64,000 bases of DNA from Buxus sempervirens (GCA_947561395.2 OX387182.1:40231949-40295948), one strand, 5' to 3'; counted from the stretch's first letter, positions 22,069 to 34,457 are shown. A program made the numbers and translations. Notes: generated by a model from the sequence alone, not told the origin.

Positions 22069-23269
22069 TGTAAGTGTGAAAACTCACACTCCTTATATGG
22101 CAAATGTTTGACAAATTATATCCTCTAATAATCTTCAAGATGTGCAGAATCAAAATATAAATTCTATGAATTTTGTAAAGAGGAAAGTGAGGCTGCCACA
22201 CAGCTACCACGCCGCTGGTAGCTCAAGGAAATCTAAAAGAAGAACATTTCGTAAAGGCACTTGCAATGAAGAACGCCGCTGCCACTCCGCTGGCAGCGCA
22301 TAAGTGAGATAGCACTTTGAAATTAAAGCACGCGTACCAGCTTCGTAAGGTGACGCCGACACGCCGTTGGTAGCGCAGAGCAAGATTGAAGATCTACAAA
22401 TCAGCTGTGCACATGCCGCGTTCCCTCCCGCTAGCAGCTCGCTGGCAGCGCGCCCTTAACTGGGTCTTTTGGATTTGAGTTCGCTTCCAGCCGTCTACCC
22501 CGATCGCGCCACGACGCCACCAGCGCTCGACGCGATCTGAGATTTCTTCTTTAAATAGACGAGCTGTATTCTTTTTGAAGTGACTTTTTCTTTTGATTAA
22601 TCTGTTGTGGATCTTGAGGTGTTCGAGATTCATTCAATTGATCTTTAGAGAGTCGGTGATCGAGTGAGGGGGAGATCTGAGAGAGATCACCTGGAATTGA
22701 AGTTAGAGGATTCTTCTTCGGTTCGGAACTTCACTTGATCGTGAGATCTCCTGGATTGGTGATCGACTTTGTTTGATGCATAGGTGGATTCCTATTGCAT
22801 TGGATCATCTCAGTGGACTCTGAGGTGATTGTCACGATCTGGATTGATCGTGAATTGCAGCTTGTGGATTCAAGCTGTGTTGCAGTTCGTGGATTCGAAC
22901 TGTGGATCTAGATTGATCGTCTCTTGCAGCTTGTGGATTCAAGCTGTATTGCAGTTCGTGGATTCGAGCTGTGGATCTGAATAGATCGTGATTTGCAGCC
23001 TGTGGATTCAGGTTGTGCTACAGTTCGTGGATTCGAGCTGTGGATTGCTGTTGAGTGAGTTCAATTGTAAAGGTTAAGTGTGTTTCCTTTTGTAATTGAC
23101 TTTCATTCAATAGTGTAGTTTCTAAGGGTTAGTCGCCTCATATAGACTCGAGGTTTTTCTTGGATCTGGATTCAGGTTTCCTCGTATAATCTCTGTGTGT
23201 TGTTTCCGCATTGTTAAGTTTTTAATTGTTGTAGATCGTGGACCTTTAGAGTAGTCCTCTACTCTTTTA
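22069..23269 (+). mobile_element. 5' LTR of the Copia element
   Basis: It starts TGTAAGTGTG and ends CTCTTTTA; the 3' copy ends CTCTTTCA, so the terminal CA has mutated here. A TATA-like TTTAAATAG lies at about 22550. The GC-rich part at 22210-22530 repeats CGCTGGCAGCGC-like motifs. From 22858 it carries three 69-bp repeats made of short hairpins. Confidence 0.9.
22858..23040. repeat. Hairpin repeats in the Copia LTR (3 x 69 bp, six stems)
   Basis: Six perfect or near-perfect stems with 7-bp arms surround the same 6-nt loop TGGATT: CAGCTTG/CAAGCTG alternates with CAGTTCG/CGAACTG or CGAGCTG. Centres alternate 25 and 44 bp apart, giving three 69-bp units. The fifth stem is changed on both arms (CAGCCTG/CAGGTTG), which nearly keeps pairing. 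A second copy lies at 31936-32118. The array is downstream of the LTR TATA box, so it would be transcribed. Confidence 0.85.
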
Positions 23270-23270
23270 A

Positions 23271-23284
23271 TTGGTATCGGAGCC
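23271..23284 (+). promoter_or_regulatory. Primer-binding site of the Copia element
   Basis: TTGGTATCGGAGCC follows the LTR after one base. It matches the usual plant initiator-methionine tRNA primer site TGGTATCAGAGC with one difference. Confidence 0.85.
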
Positions 23285-23329
23285 TATTCACTTTGAATTG
23301 CTATACAAAGTGTGATCTAGATCTATAGC

Positions 23330-25200
23330 ATGGACTTTGGAAAAGAAGGAGGATCTGCCTCTAGACCTCCATTATTCGAAGGTAACAATTATTCTTACTG
23401 GAAAGCAAGAATGAGAGCTTACCTGAAATCTATTGATGAGCGTGTCTGGCTCTCGGTTTGTAATGGTTATCATCCACTTGAAATCACAACAGAAGGAGGT
23501 GTTGTGATGCCTAAACCTCATGATCAGTGGAGTAAAGCTGAATCTGATCGATGTGGATGGAACAAAAAGGCAATGAATGCCTTATTTTGTGCTGTAAGTG
23601 TTGAGGAATTCAGGAGAATTTCCTCATGTGAAGTCGGTAAGGAAGCTTGGGACATTCTTGAGGTTACTCATGAAGGAACCTCAGCTGTCAAGCTGTCTAG
23701 ACTTCAAAGACTTACAACATCTTTCGAAACTCTATACATAAAAGATGATGAGTCTTTTGATGAATTTTATGCTAGACTGTCTGATATTGTTAATTCGAGT
23801 TTTAACCTTGGAGAAAAGATCTCTACATCTAAGGTTGTTAGAAAAATCTTGAGATCTTTGCCTGAAAAATTCAGACCAAAAGTTACTGCCATTCAAGAGG
23901 CAAAAGATGTTGATACCATGAGAATTGAAGATCTGGTAGGATCTTTACAGACTTATGAGCTTGATCTGAATATTCCTAAAAGAAGTAAAGGAATCGCTCT
24001 AAAATCTGTAAATAATGAAGAATCAAATAATTCTGATGTAGATATGGATGAATTAGTTCTCTTAGCTAAAAAGTTCAAGAAAATGTTTAAAAAGAGACAA
24101 TCTAATCCTGTGTTATCCATGGACAGATCTAATAGAAGATCTGATAAGAAAGTTTCTGATCTAAGAAAGGAGAAGAAATTTTCTCAGAATGATGAAGTTC
24201 AGTGTTATAAATGTAGAGGATTTGGACATGTTGCTTCTGATTGTCCCTCAAAGGATAAAAAGAAAAAGACAAATTATCAGGTTGCTTGGGATGACAGTAA
24301 TACTGACAATTCTTCACAATCAGATGAGGATATTTCTGCTAATTTTACTGCTTTCAATTCCTTTTACTCATCTTCTTCTGGTAGTTCAATCTCTGGCATT
24401 GCAGGAGATAATAAAAAGACTTTATCAGATGATGAAGAAGAATTACAAGAAGCCTACAATCAGCTCTATAAGGAATTCAATAGAGCTCAGAAGAAAGTCA
24501 AGAAACTGAGTAAAAAATTGAAGGAGTCAGAAACAGAGAAAAATAAAGCTTTTGCAGAAATAGATTCAATAAACAAGAAGTTACTTGAAAGACATGCCAA
24601 AGAAAATTTTCTAGTAACTTCTTTGACTGAAAAAACTGAAAAATTAAAAGAAAAGGAAGCTCAGATTTCTGCACTTCAAGGTAAAGTTATTTAACTTGAG
24701 AAAGTTTCAAATTCAATTCAATCTAATGCTTCAAATTTTTCTACAGAAAATCATCAAGTTGATAAGGAATCAACTTCAAAGGAAGTTCCTGAAAGCTCAA
24801 ATTCTGCTGAAAAGAGAATGAGTGTAAGTAATCAAAATAAGGAATCTTCACAGAAAAATTCTGCTGGAGAAGTAAGCTCAACAGGTAAATCTTCAAAATC
24901 TGAAAAATCTAAATCTGTACAGTTTAGAAATACTGTCAAATCTGGAAATTTTGATTCTTCTGAATATAGATTCATACCTGTGTGCCATCATTGCAATAAA
25001 AAGGGTCATATAAGACCAAAGTGTTATGTTTTGCATGGTTTTCCCAATGGAGGTTTTGACAGTAAGAGGAAAGTAAATCAAAGTCAGTCCTTGGATTTAT
25101 ATAACAGATTTGATTCCTTGTTGAAATTGACTGAATCATTAAATAAGGAAGTTACAAATCTGTCAAAGAAACTTCCTTCAAAATCTCAAGTTGTTGATGA
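23330..25200 (+). pseudogene. gag: Gag of the Copia element, one premature stop
   Basis: An ATG at 23330 opens the gag frame. The first 250 residues are the Copia gag core (YWKARMRAYL, then LSRLQRLTTSFETL). A first zinc knuckle CYKCRGFGHVASDC lies at about 24203-24244, followed by a Lys/Glu-rich coiled coil. A TAA at 24692-24694 interrupts the frame, which continues unchanged to a second knuckle CHHCNKKGHIRPKC (about 24980-25024). Two knuckles separated by a coiled coil are typical of the long SIRE-type gag. The stop is one base from a sense codon, so it is probably decay and not programmed readthrough. Confidence 0.85.
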
Positions 25201-26560
25201 AGGGACTTCTCAGAAAACTCATGAAAAACAGATTTGGGTTAGAAAAGATTCCTTAGTTGCAAATGTGGTTCATATAGCTTTGAAAGCTCATGATGTCAAC
25301 ATGTGGTACTTGGATAGTGGTTGTTCAAGACATATGTGTGGACATAAGTCTATGTTTAGTACCTTTGAAGAATATTTTGGTGGAAGTGTAACATTTGGTG
25401 ATGGAAGCACTTCTCAAGTCAAAGGTAGAGGAACAGTAACTGGTCCTAATGGAGTTTGTCTAAAAAATGTTTTATTTGTCTCTGGTTTGAAGGCAAACTT
25501 AATCAGTATTAGCCAGTTATGTGATTCAAGATTGTTTGTAAATTTTACCAGAAAAGAATGTAAAATTTTGGATAATTCTAGTAGAACTGTTCTTATAGGT
25601 GTAAGAACAAGTGACAATTGTTATGGAATCATTGGAAACAATGAAAAATCTTTAAAATCTTCTGTATGCAATGAAATTGATTTGTGGCATAGAAGACTTG
25701 GTCACATTAACTATAGAGATTTGTCAAAAATCTCTAAATCTGAACTGGTTACAGGAATTCCCAAGTTTGGGAACAATAAAAAGAAAGGAATGTGTGGTCC
25801 TTGCAATCAAGGAAAGTAAATCAAAGCCACACACAAGAAAACCAACATTGTAGAAACCTCTAGACCATTAGAACTGATTCATATGGACTTGATGGGACCT
25901 ACAAAGACTGAAAGTCTTGGAGGAAAGAGGTATATCTTTGTTGCTGTAGATGACTACTGTAGATACACCTGGGTAAATTTTTTAAGAGAAAAATCTGAAT
26001 GTTTTGATTGCTTTAAACAATTGTGCTGTCAAATTCAAGTTGAAAAGAACTTGCAAATAGGGAGGATTGTTAGAATAAGATCTGATCATGGGACAGAATT
26101 TGAAAATCAGATGTTTTCCAAGTTCTATGAAGAACAAGGAATTAAACATGAATTTTCTGCTCCTAAGACTCCACAGCAAAATGGAGTTGTGGAAAGGAAG
26201 AATAGAGTTCTGCAAGAGATGGCTAGAACCATGATGATAGCCAAGAAAGTGTCAACAAAATTCTGGGCTGAAGCTATAAATACTGCCTGTTATATAAGTA
26301 ACAGAGTTTATGTCAGATCTGGGTGGAAACAAACTCCTTATGAAATCTGGAAAGGAAAATAGCCAAACTTGAAATATTTTAGAGTTTTTGGAAGTAAATG
26401 TTATATCTTAAGGGACAAAGAAAATCTAGGAAAATTTGATTCTAGAAGTGATGAAGGAATTTTTCTAGGATATTCTTCTTCAAGTAGAGCTTACAGAGTT
26501 TTTAACTTGCAAAAATCTATTGTAATGGAGTCTATTAATGTGTTAATAGATGATGAAGGA
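25201..26560 (+). pseudogene. Protease and integrase of the Copia element
   Basis: Same frame as gag. The protease active site WYLDSGCSRHMCG has its Asp at 25313-25315. The integrase zinc-binding region starts with LWHRRLGHINY (about 25680) and ends in CGPC just before a TAA at 25817-25819. The core has VAVDDY near 25938 (first Asp), RSDHGTEFEN near 26078 (second Asp) and QQNGVVERKNR near 26175 (Glu), so the catalytic triad is intact. A TAG at 26360-26362 follows in the integrase C-terminal part. Both stops look like single-base changes. Confidence 0.9.
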
Positions 26561-28285
26561 ATTGACTGTGAATTTTTGCAGGTTGTAGATGAAGAGGATG
26601 AAATCAGAGATGCTTCCTCAAGCAATGAAATTGTTCCTCTGACAAAAACTCTCAAAGATCACCCAACTGAGCAAATTGTTGGAAATATTTCAGATGGAGT
26701 AAGAACAAGACATCAATTACATAATGAGGTAAGATTTTCCTCTTATTTATCTCAATTTGAGCCAAAATCTTATAAAGATGCCTTGTTGGATGAATCTTGG
26801 TTAAATGCTATGCATGAAGAACTAAACCAATTTACTAGAAATAATGTATGGGAATTGGTGGAAAGACCCTCTAATCTGAATGTGATAGGAACCAAATGGG
26901 TTTTTAAGAACAAATCTGATGAAAATGGGATTGTAACCAGAAATAAAGCTAGGCTTGTTGCTCAGGGATACACTCAAGTAGAAGGAATAGATTTTGATGA
27001 AACCTTTGCTCCTGTAGCTAGGTTAGAGTCAATCAGATTACTCTTGTCTATTGCATGCTATTTGAAGTTTAAACTGTTTCAAATGGATGTTAAGAGTGCA
27101 TTCTTGAATGGATATCTGAATGAAGAGGTTTATGTAGAGCAACCTAAAGGATTTGAGGACTCAAATCATCCTAAACATGTTTATAAGCTGAACAAAGCCT
27201 TGTATGGACTCAAACAAGCTCCTAGAGCTTGGTATGAGAGACTCACCTCATTCTTACTTGAATCTGGATTTATGAGAGGAAATGTAGATAAAACTCTGTT
27301 TATTCAAAGAGAGTCCAAGCATATTTTAATTGCTCAAATCTATGTTGATGACATAGTGTTTGGATCTACTTCTGAAAATCATGCTCACTCTTTTGGAGAC
27401 TTAATGAAGAGTGAATTTGAGATGAGTATGATGGGTGAACTGAATTTTTTCTAGGACTTCAGATTTATCAATCTCAACAAGGGATTTTTTTTCTCTCAAG
27501 AAAAATATGCTAGAAATCTAGTCAAGAGATTCATTTTAACTCATGCAAAACATGCTAGGACTCCTATGAGTACTAGCTTAAAGCTTGGAAAAGATGAATC
27601 TGGGAAGGATATAGACCCTACCTTGTACAGAGGGATGATTGGAAGTCTTCTGTACTTAACAGCAAGTAGACCTGATATAAGTTTTAGTGTTGGAGTTTGT
27701 GCAAGATATCAGGCTAATCCTAAAGAATCTCATCTAAATGCTGTGAAAAGGATTATAAAGTATGTAAATGGAACTGTTGATCTGGGAATCTGGTTCTCCA
27801 AAGAAACAAACCCATATCTTACTGGATACACTGATGCTGATTGGGCTGGGTGTATGGATGATAGAAAAAGCACCTCTGGTGGTTGCTTTTATATGGGTAA
27901 TAACCTCATTGCTTGGTTAAGCAAAAATCAAAACTCAGTTTCACTGAGTACAGCTGAAGCAGAGTACATTGCTGCAGGAAGTAGTTGTACTCAACTAATT
28001 TGGATGAAACAAATGCTATCTGATTATGGTTTAGATCAGGACCAAATGATTCTCTTCTGTGACAATCAAAGTGCCATAAATATTTCCAAAAATCCTGTTC
28101 AACACTCAAGGACTAAACATATAGACATCAGGCATCACTTTATAAGAGAGTTAATTGAAGACAAAACTGTTATGATTGAATATATATCTACTGAAAAACA
28201 GTTAGCTGATATTTTCACTAAACCTTTATATCAGAACAGATTTGAAACTCTTAGGAAATCCCTAGGAGTATGCTCTCAAAACTGA
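26561..28285 (+). pseudogene. Reverse transcriptase and RNase H of the Copia element
   Basis: Blocks seen: [16 protein letters not shown] at about 27200-27240, active site YVDD intact at 27341-27352, RNase H DADWAGCMDDRKSTSGG at about 27833-27880, STAEAEYIAAG at about 27950-27980 and DNQSAI near 28060. A frame stop at 27452-27454 comes from a one-base loss in a T run. A compensating extra base about 40 bases later restores the original frame, so about 13 residues are garbled. The frame ends at 28285, the normal end of pol. Confidence 0.9.
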
Positions 28286-29530
28286 AAATCAGGTTCTGTT
28301 TTGAGTTAATTTAGATGTAAGATGATTTACATGTCTGTTCAAAATGAATTTATGTGTTCTTGATACTAAAATCTTAATTCAGGAAGCTTGAGTCTATGCA
28401 TATTGACTGAAATGTTGTGTTCTCAACTATCACTTTTGTCTTAAACACCTTTGTGTATTGAAGTTTATTGTGTGTTGAAGCTTGGGATCTATAGGCTATC
28501 ACCTTTATGAAAAGAAAAGTTTTGGAAATGGCTGCCATAGAGATTAGAGTGAAAGCCACTGTAATTCTCAAAAAGAAAAAGAGAAAGAAGGTATATTCTT
28601 GGAATGAACTGTAAACTCAGGGTTTTTAAGGGTCAATGCCTTCTACAAAAAGAAAAGAAAAAGAGATCAGAAAAGGCTACCTATCTCTGATGTGCGAAAG
28701 CCACCAAAATGAAGTTTGGGGTATGTCTATACTTTCTAAGTATAATTACACTAAAATAGCCTTCCATATGCATAAAGTGTAAAAGTCAAAAATATTTCAC
28801 ACACTACACAAGCAATGTTTCATTAATATGCGTGTGTGCTCATTATCTTGAAGAAAATTTATAGTATGAGAAACCATGAAGGAAATTTTGGTCATAGATA
28901 TGAAATGTGTCACATCTGAATTAACCTTGATAGGTTCTTCAAGATCAGTTTTGTGATAAGTACTTCTTAGATTGAATAAAAGTTGATTATCTGGATGATT
29001 TTTAGTTTAGTTAAAATCTTAGCTTTGTGTTTAGAGGTATGAGTTTTTCATGAAGAATAGTTTAAACTCTTTTTATAAATTTTTGCCTTGTGAGTGTGTT
29101 TTTTTTCTTGTTTGTGCATGTGCACCTTCTACGTCGCTAGAAGCTTGCCGGTAGCCTTCTCCTTTCTTCATGCTTTGGCACCTGCCCTGTTAAGCGTCGC
29201 TGGATGCACGCTGGCAGCGTGTTCTGTCTGTCTATAAAAAGTGAAAATCTGTTTCACTTTTTACCTTTGTTTTTTCTTGTCTGCGGTGCTCCTCGCTCCT
29301 CGCGTCGTGGTCTTTCTTTGCCTCCGTGCTTACCTTCCTTCACCGTGTCCACTGTTCAGGTAAAATTTTTTTACTGTCTTCATCTTGATTCTTCATTTTT
29401 TTTTTCCTATTCAGTGTTCTTCTCTCGTTCTTCTTAGTTAGGGTTTGGAAGATTGTTCTGCCATTAGGGCATTGTCGAGCTTTGCCTGTGTTCTTCTCTC
29501 TCGTCTGTTTTTTTCTGTTTTTGTTTCATC
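28286..29530. other. Non-coding spacer between Copia pol and the third ORF
   Basis: I see no gene. Short A/G-rich runs lie at 28568-28665. GC-rich CGCTGGCAGCG-like motifs near 29130-29220 resemble those in the LTR. The stretch probably serves as leader for the third ORF. Confidence 0.6.
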
Positions 29531-30833
29531 ATGCCTCCCAAGAAGAAGTCTAGAACTGATTCTCCTTCCACCTCCTCTCCTCTAGTAAGAACCTCACCGG
29601 TTGACTCTTCTCCACCGGTGAGACCCCCTTCCCCTTCTCATTCCTCTGAACCATTCATTGGAAATGGTTTATCTGATTTTAATGAGTTCTTCAAGCACAG
29701 GCCACTCCTTTTGGAAAGGGCCATTAAGCTTGATTCCTTTTCTGAATCTCCTCTCTTTTTATTGTTTTCGGAAAATGGTTGGAAAAAATTTGCTTTGATA
29801 AGTGGTTTTGCATATCCTGACCTGGTTCGAGAATTCTATTCGAACCTCCACCATCTTCATCTGGCCAATTAAGGCTTTGTCAAAGCATATGTCAGGGGCA
29901 TCTCTTTCGACTTCTCGAAAAAGCTTATCTCATCTCTTCTAGAACTGCCCCTTGTTGATTCTCCCTCCTTTGACTTCTTTGATTCTCACTCTGAACCTCC
30001 CATGGAGTCAATCATTCCTTCTCTTATTGTTCAGGGTGCTCCCACCTCCATCAAAAATAAGCCCAACTATCTTCCTCATGGTTCTCTTCAAGATCTTCTC
30101 CGGATCTTGAATCTGTTTATCTGTGCTTCTCTGGTTCCCTCAGATCATCATTCTGAGATTTCTCACTCTAGAGCACGACTCCTTCATGCTATCTGGAACA
30201 GAGACAGTGTCTGTCTTCCGTCAATCATTTTCAATCAAATCCTTCAGTCTCGGAATTTAAAATCCAAGACTACTGCTCTTCCATTTGGGATTTTTATCTC
30301 ATTCTTGTGCATTCATCAGGGGTCCTCCCTGATCCTGTAGAAATGGTTCTTCATCCTAAACCTCCCATTGATGACTCCACTCTCACCCGAAGCAAACGAG
30401 CAAATCCTTTTCGGTTGGCGTCTTCAGAGCCTTCCTCTTCTCTCTCCTCCTTGTCCAGTTCGGATGCTATGGCAATCCTGGACAAGTTGAACTCCATGCA
30501 AGCCTCCCAGGAGGCTTTCAATTCTGAGGTTAGGGCTCACATGCTCATGATGAGCATGTTCAAATCATGAGCATGTTCAAATCAGAGACCCAGGAGAAGC
30601 TGGAGAAGCTTGCAAAGGATGTTGACTTTGCTTGTGGCGAGGTGCAAAGGGATGTTGCTGCTCAGCAACGAATGCAAAACGAAGCTGATCATTTTCTGGG
30701 CAGCATTCAAAGAACTCAGCTGGAGATGGATCACAAGCTCTGTTGGTTGCACTCCCGGTCCCAAGATGCTTATCGGAATTACTCCAAAACTTGGGATCCG
30801 AAACCTCCTTCCAGAAAGGGGGAGTCATTTTGA
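29531..30833 (+). pseudogene. Third ORF (env-like position) of the Copia element, broken
   Basis: An ATG at 29531 starts a Ser/Pro-rich N-terminus (MPPKKKSRTD, basic and nuclear-signal-like), then a folded region with SENGWKKFALI and, after a TAA at 29870-29872, GFVKAYVRGISFDFS. The frame continues to about 30340, then shifts. A 17-bp tandem duplication at 30550-30583 causes another shift, after which a coiled-coil-rich tail ends at 30833. SIRE/Maximus elements carry an extra ORF here that has been called env-like. I see no signal peptide, and the basic N-terminus argues against a secreted glycoprotein. The middle resembles a plant transposon-associated domain. Confidence 0.65.
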
Positions 30834-31146
30834 TGATGTTGCTGCTGGTGCTGGTTGAGGATCATCAAGTTGTTTTTTTGTTTTTTGTTCTGTTGGTCTG
30901 TGTTTTTTTTTTGTTGGTCTTTGGGGTTTCTGGACGTAGGTTTATGGGGGAGTTTTTTGTTTGGCTGAATGTGTATATATTTGCTAAACACTGTATATTT
31001 CGTCTGAATACTGTATATTTTCTCTGAACATGAATGAAATTCTGAATTCTCTCTTATCCTGGTGTTTTGAATGTTTAAATGGAATTCTGAATTTGATAAT
31101 AAGAACTGTTGTAAGTTTGTTGTCAGGCATTTGCATAGGGGGAGAT
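30834..31146 (+). promoter_or_regulatory. Copia 3' untranslated stretch and polypurine tract
   Basis: The first 300 bases are T-rich and hold no gene. The purine tract ATAGGGGGAGAT (31135-31146) stands directly before the 3' LTR start at 31147 and fits the plus-strand primer. Confidence 0.8.
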
Positions 31147-33175
31147 TGTAAGTGTGAAAACTCACACTCCTTATATGGCAAATGTTTGACAAATTATATC
31201 CTCTAATAATCTTCAAGATGTGCAGAATCAAAATATAAATTCTATGAATTTTGTAAAGAGGAAAGTGAGGCTGCCACACAGCTACCACGCCGCTGGTAGC
31301 TCAAGGAAATCTAAAAGAAGAACATTTCGTAAAGGCACTTGCAATGAAGAACGCCGCTGCCACTCCGCTGGCAGCGCATAAGTGAGATAGCACTTTGAAA
31401 TTAAAGCACGCGTACCAGCTTCGTAAGGTGACGCCGACACGCCGTTGGTAGCGCAGAGCAAGATTGAAGATCTACAAATCAGCTGTGCACATGCCGCGTT
31501 CCCTCCCGCTAGCAGCTCGCTGGCAGCGCGCCCTTAACTGGGTCTTTTGGATTTGAGTTCGCTTCCAGCCGTCTACCCCGATCGCGCCACGACGCCACCA
31601 GCGCTCGACGCGATCTGAGATTTCTTCTTTAAATAGACGAGCTGTATTCTTTTTGAAGTGACTTTTTCTTTTGATTAATCTGTTGTGGATCTTGAGGTGT
31701 TCGAGATTCATTCAATTGATCTTTAGAGAGTCGGTGATCGAGTGAGGGGGAGATCTGAGAGAGATCACCTGGAATTGAAGTTAGAGGATTCTTCTTCGGT
31801 TCGGAACTTCACTTGATCGTGAGATCTCCTGGATTGGTGATCGACTTTGTTTGATGCATAGGTGGATTCCTATTGCATTGGATCATCTCAGTGGACTCTG
31901 AGGTGATTGTCACGATCTGGATTGATCGTGAATTGCAGCTTGTGGATTCAAGCTGTGTTGCAGTTCGTGGATTCGAACTGTGGATCTAGATTGATCGTCT
32001 CTTGCAGCTTGTGAATTCAAGCTGTATTGCAGTTCGTGGATTCGAGCTGTGGATCTGAATAGATCGTGATTTGCAGCCTGTGGATTCAGGTTGTGCTACA
32101 GTTCGTGGATTCGAGCTGTGGATTGCTGTTGAGTGTGCGCACCCCTTTCCGGGTCGCACTGGGTGAAAGTGGGGGTTTGGAGTCGCCACCGCCTGATGGG
32201 GTGCAGGCGGACACCTGGGTGCCTAGATTTTCTATTAAATTGGTCTGCGGCTTGAGATTCTAAGTAGGTTCTCGGTTGCGGTCTGGGGAAGTCCGTAGAC
32301 ACCCCAGTCCACCCCGTCAAGCGACGGGTCCCATAGGTTTCCCTGGTTTGAGTCAACTCTGGTCTCTCACTCACCCGATTCCTAATCCAGCATTCAAATT
32401 GGTTTAAGTCTGGCGGGACCGCCAAAGTGGTGTGGGTCCCTTTACTTGATTTTATCTTTTTAGTTATTGAATGAAGTGAGTCTGATTGGGTGGGCCCCGT
32501 TGGAAGGCCCACGGATCCCTTGGTGGGCCAAGTGTGGCCCACATGTTCCCTTGGTGGGCCTCAGTCTAACCCTGAGAGGCCCTTTGGGCTTTGGTTCAAG
32601 TGAATTGATTTTACTTTAAAGTTTGAGTTTGATTATTTAGTGATTTCCATGCAAAGGGGGCCGGATTGCTTCGCGGGCCTCTGAGTGGGCCACACAATGG
32701 CAGCCAAAAGATTCATTGAGCTTTATCTTGATTAAGTTCCAAAAATGGGCCAGGCCTTGGGCTTGGGGCCCCTTTTTACCTGGGCTTGGGCTTGAAAGCC
32801 CAAGACTTCCTGAGTTAGGGTCCTGAAACCCTAACCTTGGTTTAATGGGCTTTAGTGGGCCCGATCGGCCCTACCCGCAGTCTCGGCCAAACCAGTCCTA
32901 GATCTAAGCATGCATGTTGCCCCAATTGGGCTTTGATGGGCCTCGCAGGGTCTGGCCCACTCAATTCTTTTAATTATCTGATTTAAGCACAATAGGTGTG
33001 TCGGGCTTGGTGGGCCCCGTTGGAAGGCCCACCGGGATCAAGCTGGACCGGGTCGGTCCATGGCCCATATCGGGTCTCTGGTTGACCCAGAAGCCCTTTT
33101 GGTTCGCTTGGATTGGTCAACAAAGCACAAAAAATAGCAAAGATCATCAAAAATAGCAAAAATGCAATTTGCCAG

Positions 33176-33280
33176 TGTAGCCGGCCTGAGATGCCGGTTA
33201 CACACAAGGCTCTGTGTATCCGGCATCTTTAGCCGGCTACACGTGGGCTTCAGTTGATCCGGCCTGAGTTGCCGGATCAA
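33176..33280. promoter_or_regulatory. Second palindrome array, 3' LTR of the gag-only element (three units, 39-bp period)
   Basis: Centres lie at 33189, 33228 and 33267. Arms are TGTAGCCGGC/GCCGGTTACA, TGTATCCGGC/GCCGGCTACA and TTGATCCGGC/GCCGGATCAA; spacers are CTGAGAT, ATCTTTA and CTGAGTT. The third unit is changed in both arms so that pairing is kept. It lies about 1.2 kb downstream of the TATA box. An identical array is at 43899-44003. Confidence 0.9.
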
Positions 33281-34448
33281 CACACAGAATCCATTTTTTT
33301 TTGGATTTTTCCAATGGGGTTGGTTTCTTGGGTCTCCTAGGGTGTTCTAACATTTGTGTGGGCTCCTGTGTGAGCCCACAGTGGTTCAGGTGAGAGGGAA
33401 TGCCCCAATTTTGCCTTCTTTTGGGACTTGGAGGGTCCAAGCAAGGAGGAGGGGGCTTAAGGTCTTGCCTCCTCTCATTTGAACCCACCTCTAGCAATCA
33501 CACAGGGGCCTTGATGTCCCTGTTTGGTTTTCACAAACTCCGCATGACAGCAAACTAATAAGGTGAGGCGAAGACGGTAAACTAAACCCAATAAACATGC
33601 TTTTGAACCATGGAGAATATGCATGCATTCTTGTGTGTTGTGAGCATGAAAAGTGAAGAGCCTGTGGGTGTGCTCGTGCATGCCCTGAGATAGCTAACGA
33701 CTCAAGCATGCATAATGGCCTAGCCTAGCTCTAGTGGATGTGTGAAGATGTACATGCACGCATGCCTTAGAGGCTACCAAAAATATACAAGAATCAAGTT
33801 TCCACACAAATAAAGGAATCAAGGGAAGAAGGGATAGAGGAGGGCTTATGATGGGATACATGAGAGTCACGAAAGGGGAGAACAAACTCCCCCCTTCAAA
33901 TGAGACGAATCCACGACAAGCCAGTGTATAGAGGTCTTTTAGAAGTGAGCAAGATCACCTCTTCATCCTCCCATGAAGCCATCTACATACTCTCCCCTTA
34001 CCACAGGAGTTTCCACGTCCAATACAAAGGAGAAAGGAGGGGAGAAAAGACGCTACTCATGCCAAAAGATAGAGGGAAATACCATGCAAAGGATGATGGA
34101 CATACAACATGCTTGAAATAAACCTCTTTTTATTTATGTTGAACAAAATGCCATAGAAAACATTACCTTGGGGTTAGATCCTTGGAATGAGGTGTGTTGA
34201 GCCTCCTTGGAGTGGAGAAAACCGCCGGAGCTCCTCCTTTTGGCACCACCAGCAAACAGTCCTCCCTTGGCTTGGGTGAAAAAGGGAGAAGAAGAAAGGA
34301 GTGAAGGGGAGAGCCTTGAGGTTGAGCTTGGAGTGTTTTGGGGAGCCAAAGAGGGGTAAGAAGAGGGTGTTTCGGAGCTGGAACAGAGGGGAAGAAAGGT
34401 GGAAGCAAGCAAAAAGAGGCCAGCCCGGAAATCAGGCTGCTGTTTGCT

Positions 34449-34457
34449 ATTTATAAG
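34449..34457 (-). promoter_or_regulatory. TATA box of the gag-only element LTR
   Basis: On the minus strand the site reads TTATAAATA in the context GCTTATAAATAGC. It is about 27 bp downstream of the nearest palindrome centre (34480). The copy in the 5' LTR is at 45172-45180. Confidence 0.7.

Noticed and set aside
24692-24694. Programmed stop readthrough between Copia gag and pol
   Set aside because: Two more stops of the same kind follow in integrase, so random decay explains it better.
29531-30833. A retroviral envelope gene
   Set aside because: No signal peptide, membrane anchor or cysteine pattern is visible; only the position matches.
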